Shown here: positions 49,494-59,100 of the stretch, piece after piece
How positions within the stretch are numbered: position 1 is the stretch's first letter
Layout of the letters: every line of letters starts with the position of its first letter
Source: SHVO01 sp041905795
GTDB lineage: Bacteria > Pseudomonadota > Alphaproteobacteria > Rhodospirillales > Rhodospirillaceae
Direction: 5' to 3'
NCBI GenBank assembly: GCA_041905795.1
Contig: JAYRKL010000007.1
Coordinates: 1 to 64,000 of the forward strand
DNA length: 64,000 nt
Program-made: the position numbers and the translations under genes
Notes under the pieces: model-generated
Seen by the model: only the letters and a program-made list of their open reading frames with translations
Told to the model about the DNA's origin: nothing
Databases searched by the model: none

Positions 49494-50633
49494 ATGCGTT
49501 CCCTTCTCTACGCGGCGGCTCTGGGATTTGTCTTCACAGGCGCTTTGGGCGCCGAAAAACCGGCTTATCCCAAATTCGAGATCGATCCGCTGTGGCCCAA
49601 GCAGTTGCCCGATGACTTCATCATGGGCGATCTCGCCGGCATCACGGTCGATGCCCAGGACCATGTCTGGGTGATCACCCGCCAGAAGACCCTGGACGGC
49701 ACCGACTATCTCGGCGCCGAGAAGATGCCGCCGGCGTCGGTGTGCTGCCGGCACGCGCCGGCGGTGATCGAATTCGATCCCGAGGGCAACATGGTCCAGG
49801 GCTGGGGCGGACCCTATTCGCCTACCGATATGAAGGCCGATTTCGAATGGCCCGACCACGAGCACGGCATCACCGCCGATTACAAAGGCAATCTCTGGAT
49901 CTGCGGCAACGGCAAGGCCACGGACAAAGGCATCGACGACAACCAGTGCCTCAAGTTCTCGAAGACCGGCAAGTTCCTGCGGCAGATCGGGCACTCGGGC
50001 AAAAGCAAAGGCAGCCTGGATCCCGAGAACCTCAACCACCCCAGTCAGGCCGCGGTGTGGCAGAAGACCAACGAGGTGTTCATCTCCGACGGCTACGTCA
50101 ACCGCCGCGTGGCGGTGTTCGATAACGACACCGGCGCGTTCAAGCGCATGTGGGGCGCCTATGGCAAAGGGCCCGACGACAAAGCCGCCAACACCCGCAG
50201 CTTCGAAGGCCCGCCGCCGCAACAGTTCAACCTGGTGCACGGCATCAAGATCTCCAACGACGGCCTGGTCTATGTCAGCGACCGGCAGAACAACCGCATT
50301 CAGGTGTTCACCATCGAGGGCAAGTTCGTGAAGGAAGCCTTCATCCGGCGGGGCACGCGCAATGCGCGGGGCACGTCCTACAGCACCGCGTTCTCCGCCG
50401 ATCCCGAGCAGCGCTTCCTCTACAGCGCCGACCCCGCCAACTTCAAAGTCCGCGTCCTCGACCGCAAGACCCTGGAGGAAATCCCCGAGGCCGCCTTCGG
50501 CCACGCCGGGCCTTATCCCGGCCAGTTCAACCAGCTGCACATCATCGCCACGGATTCCAAAGGCAACCTCTACACCACGGAAGCGATTGGCGGCCGGGTG
50601 CAGAAGTGGGTCTATAAGGGCTTGTCGCAGTAG
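49494..50633 (+). CDS. Secreted NHL-repeat beta-propeller protein, first copy
   Basis: Protein of 379 residues with a signal peptide (LLYAAALGFVFTGALGA) and NHL-type repeats. Repeat cores include AGITVDAQDHVWVITR, GITADYKGNLWICGNG, GIKISNDGLVYVSDRQNNRIQVF and TDSKGNLYTTEAIGGRVQKW. Cysteines CC near residue 83 and two later may form disulfides. GGGAG precedes the ATG by seven bases. Periplasmic NHL propellers resemble peptidyl-alpha-hydroxyglycine lyase or bind ligands; no catalytic assignment is possible. A second, shorter NHL protein lies at 53.5 kb beyond the amidase. Confidence 0.85.
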   Translation: MRSLLYAAALGFVFTGALGAEKPAYPKFEIDPLWPKQLPDDFIMGDLAGITVDAQDHVWVITRQKTLDGTDYLGAEKMPPASVCCRHAPAVIEFDPEGNMVQGWGGPYSPTDMKADFEWPDHEHGITADYKGNLWICGNGKATDKGIDDNQCLKFSKTGKFLRQIGHSGKSKGSLDPENLNHPSQAAVWQKTNEVFISDGYVNRRVAVFDNDTGAFKRMWGAYGKGPDDKAANTRSFEGPPPQQFNLVHGIKISNDGLVYVSDRQNNRIQVFTIEGKFVKEAFIRRGTRNARGTSYSTAFSADPEQRFLYSADPANFKVRVLDRKTLEEIPEAAFGHAGPYPGQFNQLHIIATDSKGNLYTTEAIGGRVQKWVYKGLSQ

Positions 50634-50649
50634 CCGGCGTTCATAAATA

Positions 50650-50680
50650 GAGGAATACGCCAACTGATAGCGGATTCCTC
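50650..50680. terminator. Hairpin after NHL-repeat gene
   Basis: GAGGAATACGC pairs with GCGGATTCCTC (11 bp, one mismatch) around a nine-base loop, 17 bases after the stop codon. There is no T-tract, so it may stabilise the mRNA end or require Rho rather than terminate by itself. Confidence 0.45.
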
Positions 50681-50799
50681 CATAACCACCCACGCGGCCG
50701 TTACAATTTATGTCGCCATATCAATATGTTAGTCTAGAGCCAGGATTGGCACGCGGTTTGTATTAGCAAGCGCATAGGCTCCACCCTGCGAGGCACGAC

Positions 50800-51168
50800 A
50801 TGTCGCTCATTCTGAACATTCTCTGGCTGATCTTCGGCGGCCTGCCCATGGCGCTGGGCTGGCTGTTCGCCGCGCTGATCATGGCGATCACCATCGTCGG
50901 CCTGCCGTGGACGCCGGCCGCCTTGCGCATCGCGCACTACACCCTGCTGCCGTTCGGCAACCGCATCGAGGAGAGCGGCGCCGGCACGGTCAGCTTCTTC
51001 GGCAATATCGTGTGGTTCGTGCTGGCGGGCTGGTGGCTGGCCATCGGCCATCTCGTGGTCGCGGCCTGCCTAGCCATCACCATTATCGGCCTGCCCTTCG
51101 CCTGGGCCCACCTCAAGCTGGCGATGCTGAGCCTGGCGCCCGTCGGCCGGACCGTCGTCGCGGCCTAA
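50800..51168 (+). CDS. YccF-family membrane protein
   Basis: Inner-membrane protein of 122 residues built from two similar halves, each with hydrophobic segments ending in the duplicated motif ITIVGLPW / ITIIGLPFAW. The first half begins LNILWLIFGGLPMALGWLF and the second GNIVWFVLAGWWLAIGHLV. This internal duplication is diagnostic of YccF. Function unknown. It is convergent with the SYLF-domain gene and overlaps it by four bases at the stop codons. Confidence 0.92.
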   Translation: MSLILNILWLIFGGLPMALGWLFAALIMAITIVGLPWTPAALRIAHYTLLPFGNRIEESGAGTVSFFGNIVWFVLAGWWLAIGHLVVAACLAITIIGLPFAWAHLKLAMLSLAPVGRTVVAA

Positions 51169-51728
51169 CGTTTGATTTTTGTGATCTTCGAACCCTCGAT
51201 GGACACGCCTGCCATCAGGCCCTGCTGGCCGAAGATGAAGGCGTAGGCGTCGTCCTTGAGGGTCGAGGTCGAGAGGTTCTTGGCGGCGCCTTCGTTCACC
51301 ACCACCACCGTCGGGCCGACGCCGATTTCCCATCCCTTCGAGGCGTTGAGGTAATCGATGGCCTTGCTGGTGATCAGGAACACCACATAGCTGTAGGTCT
51401 GCACGCCGGCCTGAAGGCCCCAGGAAGCGGAGACCGAGCTGTAGTAATTCACCGGCTTGCCCTGATCGCGCAGCACGCCTTCGCCGTAGCTGCCGCCGAA
51501 GATCAGGCCGCCCTTGGTGATCTTGGGGAAGATCAGCACGCCCAGGGCTTTTCCGGCGATGCTCTCGGCCACCGGATTGACGCGGTAAAGCTGTTGCAAC
51601 GCTTCGCCGGCATCGCGGTTGATATCGGCGGCGGTAGCAGCGGCCTGCGCCGCGGCGGCGAAGGTGAAGGGAAGGGCGCCCAATCCCAGGGTGACGGCCC
51701 GGCGACTCATGGAATTCCGCGTCAGCAT
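51165..51728 (-). CDS. SYLF-domain (Ysc84-type) lipid-binding protein
   Basis: Protein of 187 residues with an export signal containing SRRAVTLGLGALPF, a possible Tat motif with an incomplete twin-arginine consensus. A SYLF/Ysc84 domain follows. Family features are ALGVLIFPKITKGGLIFGGSYGEGVL, YYSSVSASWGLQAGVQTYSYVVFL and TFSTSTLKDDAYAF-like sequence. Eukaryotic SYLF proteins bind phosphoinositides; bacterial members are periplasmic with unknown ligand. AAGGAGAA precedes the ATG at 51728. Confidence 0.9.
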   Translation of the reverse strand: MLTRNSMSRRAVTLGLGALPFTFAAAAQAAATAADINRDAGEALQQLYRVNPVAESIAGKALGVLIFPKITKGGLIFGGSYGEGVLRDQGKPVNYYSSVSASWGLQAGVQTYSYVVFLITSKAIDYLNASKGWEIGVGPTVVVVNEGAAKNLSTSTLKDDAYAFIFGQQGLMAGVSIEGSKITKIKR

Positions 51729-51845
51729 TCTTGTTCTCCTTCGAGTTACCGCTTCAGGGCGCGGTCAGTATGCCCCTACAAACGCATTGCAGGGCAAAGA
51801 GGTTTCTGTTGCAATGCACAATATCTTTCGGAAAAGGGGGCCATC

Positions 51846-53414
51846 ATGACCTTGCGCAAGCAGCTTGCGGCATCTGGTGTGGCGTCTTTCGCCGTCCTGG
51901 CGCTCGCCGCCTGTTCTCCGAAGCAGTACCCGGTGGCGGAAAAGTCCATGACCGAACTGGCGGCGGACGTTGCCGCCGGCAAGGTTACCGCCGAGGCCAT
52001 CACCGCCGCTTATATCGCCCGCATCAAGACCGAGGACAAAAAGATCAACTCGGTCCTGGCGCTCAATCCCAAGGCCCTCGACGAAGCCAAGGCCGCCGAC
52101 CAGCGCCGCGCCGCCGGAAAATCGCTCGGCCCCCTCGACGGCATGCCGATCCTGCTCAAGGACAATATCGACTACGCCGGCATGCCGACCACCGCCGGAT
52201 CGCTGGCGCTCAAAGACAACATCCCCGCCAAAGACGCGCCCATGACCAAGCGCTTGCGTGACGCCGGCATGGTGATCCTGGGCAAGACCAACCTGTCGGA
52301 ATGGGCCAACTTCCGTTCCAACTATTCCACCGCCGGCTGGACCGGCGTCGCCGGCCTCACCCGCAACCCCTATGACCTAGCGCGCACCGCCAGCGGATCC
52401 AGCTCCGGTTCGGGTGCCGCCGCCGCGGCCAGCATGGCCGCCGTCACCATCGGCACCGAAACCAACGGCTCGGTCACCAGCCCCGCCAACTCCAACGGCG
52501 TCGTCGGCCTGAAGCCCACCGTCGGCCTGGTGTCGCGCACCGGCATCGTGCCCATCAGCCATAACCAGGATACCGCCGGCCCCATGACCCGCACGGTCAT
52601 GGATGCGGCGGCGCTGCTGACCGCCATGGCCGGCGGCGATCCCGCCGACGCCGCCACCGCCGAAGCCGACGCCCATAAGACCGATTACGCCAAGGGCCTC
52701 AACCGCGACTCCTTGAAGGGCGCGCGCCTGGGCGTGATGCGCTTCCAGAAGGGCTACACCCCCAAGACCGCCGCGGTCTACGAAGCGGCGCTCGAAGCCT
52801 TGAAGGCGCAAGGCGCGGTGCTGGTGGACATCACCGATTTCAGGTTCGCCGACCTCGCCAAATACGGCCAGCTGATCCTCAACACCGATTTCAAGGAGGA
52901 CGTGCAGTCCTATCTGGTGAACGCGCCGGCCGCGGTGAAGACCCGCACGCTGGCCGACCTGATCGCCTTCAACAAGGCGACGCCGCGCGAGCTGCTGGTG
53001 TTCGGCCAGGACCGTTGGGAAGCGGCACAGGCCACCATGGGCTTCGACGACCCCCTGTACAAGGAAGCGGTCGAGGTCTCCCAGCGCAGCCTCGGACCGG
53101 AAGGCATCGACAAGCTGCTGAAGGACTATGACGTGACGGCCCTGATCCAGCCCACCGGCGAGCCGGCGTCGTTGATCGATTCCGCCACCGGCTTGCGCGC
53201 CTCCGGCGGGCCCGGCGCCGCGGCGGCGCCGGCCATCGCCGGCTATCCGCATCTGACCGTGCCCATGGGCAATGTCGCGGGCTTGCCGGTGGGCCTATCG
53301 TTCATCGGCCCCAAGTGGTCGGAACAGGCGCTTTTGTCTCTCGGGTACGCCTTCGAACAGGCGACCCATGCGCGCACGGCGCCGGACGGGAAAGCCGGGA
53401 AGATGGAGTTCTAG
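51846..53414 (+). CDS. Lipoprotein amidase (amidase-signature family)
   Basis: Amidase-signature hydrolase of 522 residues, with the Ser-cisSer-Lys triad apparent: K105 (LLKDNIDYAG), the cis-serine in GSSSGSG at 184-190, and nucleophile S209 in GTETNGSVTSPAN. The N-terminus is a lipoprotein signal with lipobox LALAAC23, placing the enzyme on a membrane facing the periplasm, which is unusual for GatA-like amidases but known for secreted ones. Substrate unknown; peptide amides or aryl amides are possible. GGGGG lies seven bases before the ATG. The TAG stop is the left end of repeat copy D. Confidence 0.92.
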   Translation: MTLRKQLAASGVASFAVLALAACSPKQYPVAEKSMTELAADVAAGKVTAEAITAAYIARIKTEDKKINSVLALNPKALDEAKAADQRRAAGKSLGPLDGMPILLKDNIDYAGMPTTAGSLALKDNIPAKDAPMTKRLRDAGMVILGKTNLSEWANFRSNYSTAGWTGVAGLTRNPYDLARTASGSSSGSGAAAAASMAAVTIGTETNGSVTSPANSNGVVGLKPTVGLVSRTGIVPISHNQDTAGPMTRTVMDAAALLTAMAGGDPADAATAEADAHKTDYAKGLNRDSLKGARLGVMRFQKGYTPKTAAVYEAALEALKAQGAVLVDITDFRFADLAKYGQLILNTDFKEDVQSYLVNAPAAVKTRTLADLIAFNKATPRELLVFGQDRWEAAQATMGFDDPLYKEAVEVSQRSLGPEGIDKLLKDYDVTALIQPTGEPASLIDSATGLRASGGPGAAAAPAIAGYPHLTVPMGNVAGLPVGLSFIGPKWSEQALLSLGYAFEQATHARTAPDGKAGKMEF

Positions 53415-53476
53415 ACTCTGTTTGGTCGCATGTTGAGCGGCCGAACCGGTTTCCACTTCGGCCTAACATGCTCTAG
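53411..53476 (+). repeat. CTAG-bounded hairpin repeat, copy D
   Basis: The left CTAG contains the amidase stop codon and the right end is ATGCTCTAG. Outer arms are GCATGTT (53428-53434) and AACATGC (53465-53471); inner GGCCGAA/TTCGGCC pairs perfectly around CCGGTTTCCAC. It differs from the 39.5-kb copy at only two positions over 66 bases by eye. Confidence 0.88.
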
Positions 53477-53523
53477 GAGTCTCTCCCGTTCTTGCCGTAA
53501 GCTCGCGGCCGGGAGGACTTCAC

Positions 53524-54489
53524 ATGAATGCACTGCGTCTGCCGGTCATCGCCACCGCGATTTTCGCGACGTCCTTGGCTTTCGCTCAGGAACGCCAGCT
53601 TTCGTCCGAGCATAAGGCCGCATCTGAGAAGATGTGGGCCGCGGTGCAGGCGGCGCCGGCGCTGCCGGTCGAGAAGATCGAACTGCATCCCAAGGTGAAG
53701 CTCGAAGGCATCTCCGCCGTCGCCGGCGACGCGCAGGGCAATATTTACGTCATTCACCGGCCCACCGCCAAGAACGCCGACCCGGTGGTCAAATTGAACA
53801 GCAAGGGCGATGTCATCGCCTCCTGGGGGGCGGGCATGTATGTCATCCCCCACAGCATCCGCATCGATCCGCAGGGCAATATCTGGACCACGGACGCCAA
53901 CACGTCGAAGGTCTTCAAGTACACGCCCGACGGCAAACAGCTGCTGACCTTTGAAGTCGGCGAGATCCCCGACGCCAAGCGCCCGTTCTGCAGCATCACC
54001 GACATCGCCTTTTCGCCGAAAGGCGACGGCCATGTGTTCATCGGCGACGGCTACTGCAACGCCCGGGTGCTGGAATACGACGCCGCCGGAAAGCGCGTGA
54101 ACAGCTTCGGCAAGGCCGGCGGCGGCCCCGGCGAATTCCGCGGCGTACATTCCCTCGGCATCGGCGCCGACGGCAATATCTATGTGGGCGACCGCCAGAA
54201 CGGCCGCATCCAGTGGTTCGACCTGTCCGGCAAATTCCTCGGCAAACACGAACTGGGCGTCGATGTCACCTCGATCACCACCGGCCCCAACGGCGAGCTT
54301 TATGCCTCGACCCATCCCGCCGGCGTACCGCTCGAGCAGGACAACGCCATCGTCAAAGTCGATCCGAAAACTGGAAAGTTCCTGGCACGCATCGAGACGC
54401 GCGCGCATCAGATTGGTGTCGCGCCCGACGGCACAGTGCTACCCGGCACCCGCGACGAGCAGCTGGTGGTCTACCGCCTGAAGAAATAG
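53524..54489 (+). CDS. Secreted NHL-repeat beta-propeller protein, second copy
   Basis: Protein of 321 residues with signal peptide (LPVIATAIFATSLAFAQ) and about five or six NHL repeats. They include GISAVAGDAQGNIYVIHR, SIRIDPQGNIWTTDANTSKVFKY, LGIGADGNIYVGDRQNGRIQWF and IGVAPDGTVLPG. It is shorter than the 49.5-kb protein and only distantly similar. The arrangement NHL, YccF, SYLF, amidase, NHL does not form one operon. An enzymatic role (lyase-like) or ligand binding in the periplasm are both possible. Confidence 0.85.
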   Translation: MNALRLPVIATAIFATSLAFAQERQLSSEHKAASEKMWAAVQAAPALPVEKIELHPKVKLEGISAVAGDAQGNIYVIHRPTAKNADPVVKLNSKGDVIASWGAGMYVIPHSIRIDPQGNIWTTDANTSKVFKYTPDGKQLLTFEVGEIPDAKRPFCSITDIAFSPKGDGHVFIGDGYCNARVLEYDAAGKRVNSFGKAGGGPGEFRGVHSLGIGADGNIYVGDRQNGRIQWFDLSGKFLGKHELGVDVTSITTGPNGELYASTHPAGVPLEQDNAIVKVDPKTGKFLARIETRAHQIGVAPDGTVLPGTRDEQLVVYRLKK

Positions 54490-54519
54490 CTAGAGCGGCC
54501 CGCGCGCGAAGGCGCGCAC

Positions 54520-55317
54520 TTACAACGGCCTAAAGATAAAATTGTTGATGTAGCGTAAGCCCAAACGGCGGCGCTCGCTCGACGATTCCCGGAAGGCGGC
54601 GCGGTTGGCGGCGGGGTCGAAGTCCGCGATCGGCCGCAGCACGCCGTCCTGCAGGAAGAACGCCGTCATGCGGTGGGCGCAGACGCCGGCGATCAGGTCC
54701 TCGATGGACTTTCCGGTGTGCTGTTCCTCCAGTTCGATCTGAAGCACCGGGCGTTCGCGGGCAATGGTGTCCTTCGCACCCGCCAGCACCGCTTCCTCGA
54801 AGCCCTCCACGTCGATCTTGATGAATCCGACATTGGTGAAGCCGTAGGAATCCAGGGTGCGGGCCGGTACCTGGACAATGCCGGCGCCGTCGGCGCGCTT
54901 GCGCGGATTGAGGGATGCGGTCTGGTTGGAATAGCCGCTGGAGTGCAGCGGCACGATCAGGTCCGCCATGCCTGCCTTGTCGGACAGCGCCACTTGGTGC
55001 GGCGTGACGTTGGCAGGCAGGTAACGCGTCAGGATGCGGTAAATCTTGGGGCTGGGCTCGAACGCCTCCACCTGGGGGCACAGACCGGCGAGGGTGTGGC
55101 TGTAGACGCCTTTGTTGGCGCCAACGTCGATGGCGTTACGGCCCTTGGGCACGATCTCGGGCAGGAAGCGCAGTTCCGGCTCGCCCTTGCGCATATGTTT
55201 GCGCAGCAGCCGCCACATATAAAGCCGCGGCGGCACCAGGGTGTATTTCAGGCGCTCGGCCAGGGAGAACGGCGGCGTCCAGGCGGTTTGCGGCGTCAAA
55301 ACGTATCCTTTGGGCAA
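54520..55317 (-). CDS. FkbM-family methyltransferase
   Basis: SAM-dependent methyltransferase of 265 residues. Motif 1 is NAIDVGANKGVYSHTLAGLC, the acidic strand VEAFEPSPKIYRIL follows, and the FkbM-specific GFIKIDVEGFEEAVLAGA is present. FkbM enzymes O-methylate sugars or polyketides and are often part of surface-glycan loci. Start MPKGYVLTP is the only good ATG. It is convergent with the second NHL gene. It could act with the GT41 proteins, but no co-transcription is visible. Confidence 0.9.
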   Translation of the reverse strand: MPKGYVLTPQTAWTPPFSLAERLKYTLVPPRLYMWRLLRKHMRKGEPELRFLPEIVPKGRNAIDVGANKGVYSHTLAGLCPQVEAFEPSPKIYRILTRYLPANVTPHQVALSDKAGMADLIVPLHSSGYSNQTASLNPRKRADGAGIVQVPARTLDSYGFTNVGFIKIDVEGFEEAVLAGAKDTIARERPVLQIELEEQHTGKSIEDLIAGVCAHRMTAFFLQDGVLRPIADFDPAANRAAFRESSSERRRLGLRYINNFIFRPL

Positions 55318-55484
55318 GGGATCGAAGGCTCCCGGGGTTTATACATCTTTCCCGGCGCCTTCTTCACGCACCGAAAACAGCTGTGGCCGGTTTGCCGGGG
55401 GCTGATTGCATTGGGTCATCCGCCCGCTATATTCCGGCCAGTGTTTGTCGATTCCCCAAATCCCCTAGCCACAGGATGACCCGC

Positions 55485-55994
55485 ATGACCTACTCTCTGT
55501 ACGACGTCAGCGTGCCCGCCATGATCAACACCATGGAGAGCATCGTCGCCATCATCGACAAGGCCGCGGCCCATTGCGCGGCCAAGAAGATCGATCCCTC
55601 CGTGCTCATCAATTATCGCCTGGCCGCGGACATGCTGCCGTTCAGCCGCCAGATCCAGATCATGACCGACGGCGCCAAGGGCATGGGCGCCCGCCTCACC
55701 GGCACGGACATCCCGAGCTACGCCGACACCGAAACCACCTTCGACGAACTCAAGGCCCGCATCGCCAAGACCGTCGCTTTTCTGAAAGGCCTCAAGCGCG
55801 AGCAGTTCGACGGCGCCGGGACTCGCGACATTTCCCTGAAAGCCGGCCCCAACGAATTGAAGTTCAAGGGCGACGCCTATCTCACGACGTTCGTTCTGCC
55901 GAATTTCCATTTCCACGCCACCACCGCTTACGCGATCCTGCGCCACGCCGGCGTGGATATCGGCAAGCGCGATTTCCTCGGCAAGATTCAGTAA
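55485..55994 (+). CDS. DUF1993 family protein
   Basis: Protein of 169 residues recognised as DUF1993 by YDVSVPAMINTMESIVAIIDKA, YRLAADMLPFSRQIQIMTDGAKG and VLPNFHFHATTAYAILRHAGVDIGKRDFLG. The fold is expected to be a DinB-like four-helix bundle, and the histidines in NFHFH are placed as in metal-binding DinB members. Function unknown. The ATG at 55485 has AGGA eight bases upstream; ATG 55476 is three codons earlier. Followed by a strong hairpin. Confidence 0.9.
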   Translation: MTYSLYDVSVPAMINTMESIVAIIDKAAAHCAAKKIDPSVLINYRLAADMLPFSRQIQIMTDGAKGMGARLTGTDIPSYADTETTFDELKARIAKTVAFLKGLKREQFDGAGTRDISLKAGPNELKFKGDAYLTTFVLPNFHFHATTAYAILRHAGVDIGKRDFLGKIQ

Positions 55995-56009
55995 CCGCCG
56001 CGTGCCTTT

Positions 56010-56042
56010 CTCCCGGCGGCGCTTGCCCTGCGCCGCCGGGAG
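56010..56042 (+). terminator. GC-rich hairpin after DUF1993 gene
   Basis: A 12-bp perfect stem, CTCCCGGCGGCG (56010-56021) with CGCCGCCGGGAG (56031-56042), has a nine-base loop 16 bases after the stop codon. No T-tract follows; likely a terminator or mRNA 3' stabiliser separating DUF1993 from the dehydrogenase gene. Confidence 0.6.
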
Positions 56043-56135
56043 GTCTGCCGTCGCAAATCCTTCCAAGACTCAGGAGCCTTCCCGGGGATAAGCTAGGTTC
56101 CACAAGGCTTTGAGCCGCAAGGCGGGAGGATCGAG

Positions 56136-59100
56136 ATGGACACCGCGCGAGCCGCATCCCTCTCCGAACACGATATCAGCGCCGCGATCGAGGCGGCCGT
56201 GAGCCTCGCCGCGCACAAGAGCGGCGCCAAGAAGGCCAGGGACCCGGCTCTCAGCGACTTCATCCGCCAGTTTTATCGCGGCAGTCCCCCCGAAGATCTG
56301 AAAGCGCGCACCCCCGAGGCGCTGTACGCCGCGGCGGCGAGCGCCTGGGATTTCCTGCAGACCCGGGCGCCGGGGGAAACCAAGATCAAGATCGCGGAAC
56401 GCCCCGACGGCGAGCGTACGGTGATCCTGATCGCCAACGACGACATGCCGTTCCTGGTGGACTCGGTCAGCTGCGAGCTGGACCGCATGGAGGCCGGCGC
56501 GCTCCTGGTGATTCACCCGATCCTGACGGTACGCCGCGATGCCGGCGGAAAGCTGGTTGAACTCTGCGCCGACACGCCCGACGCCGGCACAGTTCCCGGC
56601 GCCCACGCCGAATCGCTGATGCATGTGGAAATTCCCCTGCACGGCAGGCTCGAGGACATCGAACGGATTTCGGACAACATCGCCGCCGTCCTGAACGACG
56701 TGCGCCTGGCGGTGCGCGACTGGCAAGCCATGCGCCGCGAGACCATCCGTTTCGTCGCCGACTTCGACGGCCCCTCCGCCGGCGTCACCGCCGACCAGGC
56801 CGCGGAAGTCTCGGATTTCCTGCGCTGGCTGCACGACGATCATTTCACTTTTCTCGGCTACCGCCGCTTCCGCTTCGAGTACAAGGACGGCACGCGCTTC
56901 CTGCATATCGAGCAGCAGCACAGCCTCGGCGTTCTGACCAAGCCGTCGATCACCATCTTTGGCGGCGTCAGCGATGACGCCCCGGCCCCGCCGCAGTCCA
57001 GCGCCTTCCTGGACGCCAGGGACGTGCTGCTGATCATCAAGGCCAACCAGCGGTCCACCGTCCACCGCCGCAGCCACTACGACGTGGTGGCGGTGAAAAT
57101 CTTCGACGACAAAGGCAAAGTCGCCGGCATGCATATGCTGGTGGGCCTGTTCACCGCCGATGTCTACACCAACAGCCCCAACTTCGTGCCGGTCCTGCGC
57201 CGCAAGATCGACCGCATCCGCAGCCGTGTCGGTTTCCGCAAGCACAGCCACGACGGCAAGATCCTCCAGAACGTCATGGAGAACCTGCCGCGGGACGAAC
57301 TGTTCGAGAGCAGCGACGATTATCTGAAGCAGACCGCGCTCGGCATCCTGCACCTGCAGCAGCGCGCGCGCACCGCCGTGTTCCTGCGCCTCGATAAATT
57401 CGAGCGCTTTGCCTCGGTGCTGGTCTATGTGCCGCGCGACCGCTTCGACACCGCCCTGCGCGTCGCCGTCAGCGATATCCTGGTGAAAGCGCTGGACGGC
57501 AGGCCGTCGTCGTTCTTCACGCAAGTCACCGACAGCCCGCTGGCGCGCATCCACTACATCATCGCCACCAAGCCGGGCAGCCTGCCCAAGGTCGACATCA
57601 AGGAGTTGGAAAGCCAGATCGCCAAGGCGGCGCGCGGATGGGGCGACGATCTCAGGGCGGCGTTGGTGAAGTCGTTGGGTGAAACCGAAGGCTTGCGGAT
57701 ATCCGACGTGTTCGCCCACGCCTTCCCGGCGTCCTACCGCGAACGCTTCGATCCCGAGGTCGCGCTGGGCGACATCGAGCATGTCATGGCCTGCGCCGCG
57801 CAGAAGACTGTCTGCATCCATGTCTACCAGGCGCCGGGCGCCGTGGGCGGCACGGTGCACATCAAGATCTATAACCTCGGCACGCCGCTTCCCCTTTCCG
57901 ATGTGATGCCGGTCCTGGAGCATATGGGCTTCAAGGTCATCGGCGAGGAGCCGTTCCACATCATGCCGCGCGGCTCGGCCGGCGGCGGCGGCCCGGTGTG
58001 GATGCACGACTTCGACATGACCGTGGCCAGCCAGCAGCCGGTCAATATCGCCAAGGCGAAGCCCGAGATCGAGGAAGCCTTCCGCCGCGCCTGGGCCGGC
58101 GAGATGGAGAGCGACGGCTTCAACCGCCTTGTGCCGTTCGCCGACCTCGGCTGGCGGCAGGTGGTCATCCTCCGCGCCTACGCCAAGTTCCTGCGCCAGG
58201 CGACCTTCCCCTTCTCCCAGGCCTATATCGAGAACGCCTTCTCCGCCCACCCCGCTGTCGCGCGCCTGCTGGTGGAGTTGTTCCTCACCAGCTTCGACCC
58301 CAGCCTCCATGTCCCTGCCAAAACTACGGCCACAGCGGCGCGCGTGACGGCGCTCAACGATGAGATCTGCGCGGCGCTCGACACCATCACCAACGCCGAC
58401 GAGGACCGCATCCTCAGGCGCTATCTCAACCTCATCACCAATACGCTGCGCACCAACTATTTCCAGCGCGCCGCCGACGGCGGACCGAAGCCTTATTTGT
58501 CGATCAAGCTCAACAGCCGCAATATCGAGGATCTGCCGTTGCCGCGGCCGATGGTGGAGGTGTTCGTCTACTCGCCCCGCGTCGAAGCCATCCACCTGCG
58601 CGGCGGCAAGGTGGCGCGCGGCGGCATCCGCTGGTCCGACCGGCGCGAGGACTTCCGCTCAGAGATCCTGGGCCTGGTCAAAGCCCAGATGGTCAAGAAC
58701 GCGGTGATCGTGCCCACCGGCTCCAAGGGCGGCTTCGTGGTCAAGCAGCCGCCGGCCGCCGGCGGGCGCGAGGCGTTCCAGGCCGAGGGCATCGAATGCT
58801 ACAAAACCTTGCAGCGCGGCCTCCTGGACATCACCGACAACGTGGTGAACGACAAGATCGTGCCGCCGCCCTTGGTGGTGCGTAAGGACGGCGACGATCC
58901 ATATCTCGTCGTCGCCGCCGACAAGGGCACGGCCAGTTTCTCCGATATCGCCAACGGCGTTTCGGCGGAATACGACTTCTGGCTGGGCGACGCCTATGCC
59001 TCGGGCGGCAGCGCCGGCTACGACCACAAGGCCATGGGCATCACCGCCCGCGGTGCCTGGGAATCGGTCAAACGCCACTTCCGCGAGACCGGCGTCGACG

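Noticed and set aside
56070..58595. 841-codon open frame antisense to glutamate dehydrogenase
   Set aside because: Long antisense frames are expected in GC-rich coding DNA. The translation is His/Asp/Arg-rich without domains, while the opposite strand encodes a conserved enzyme.
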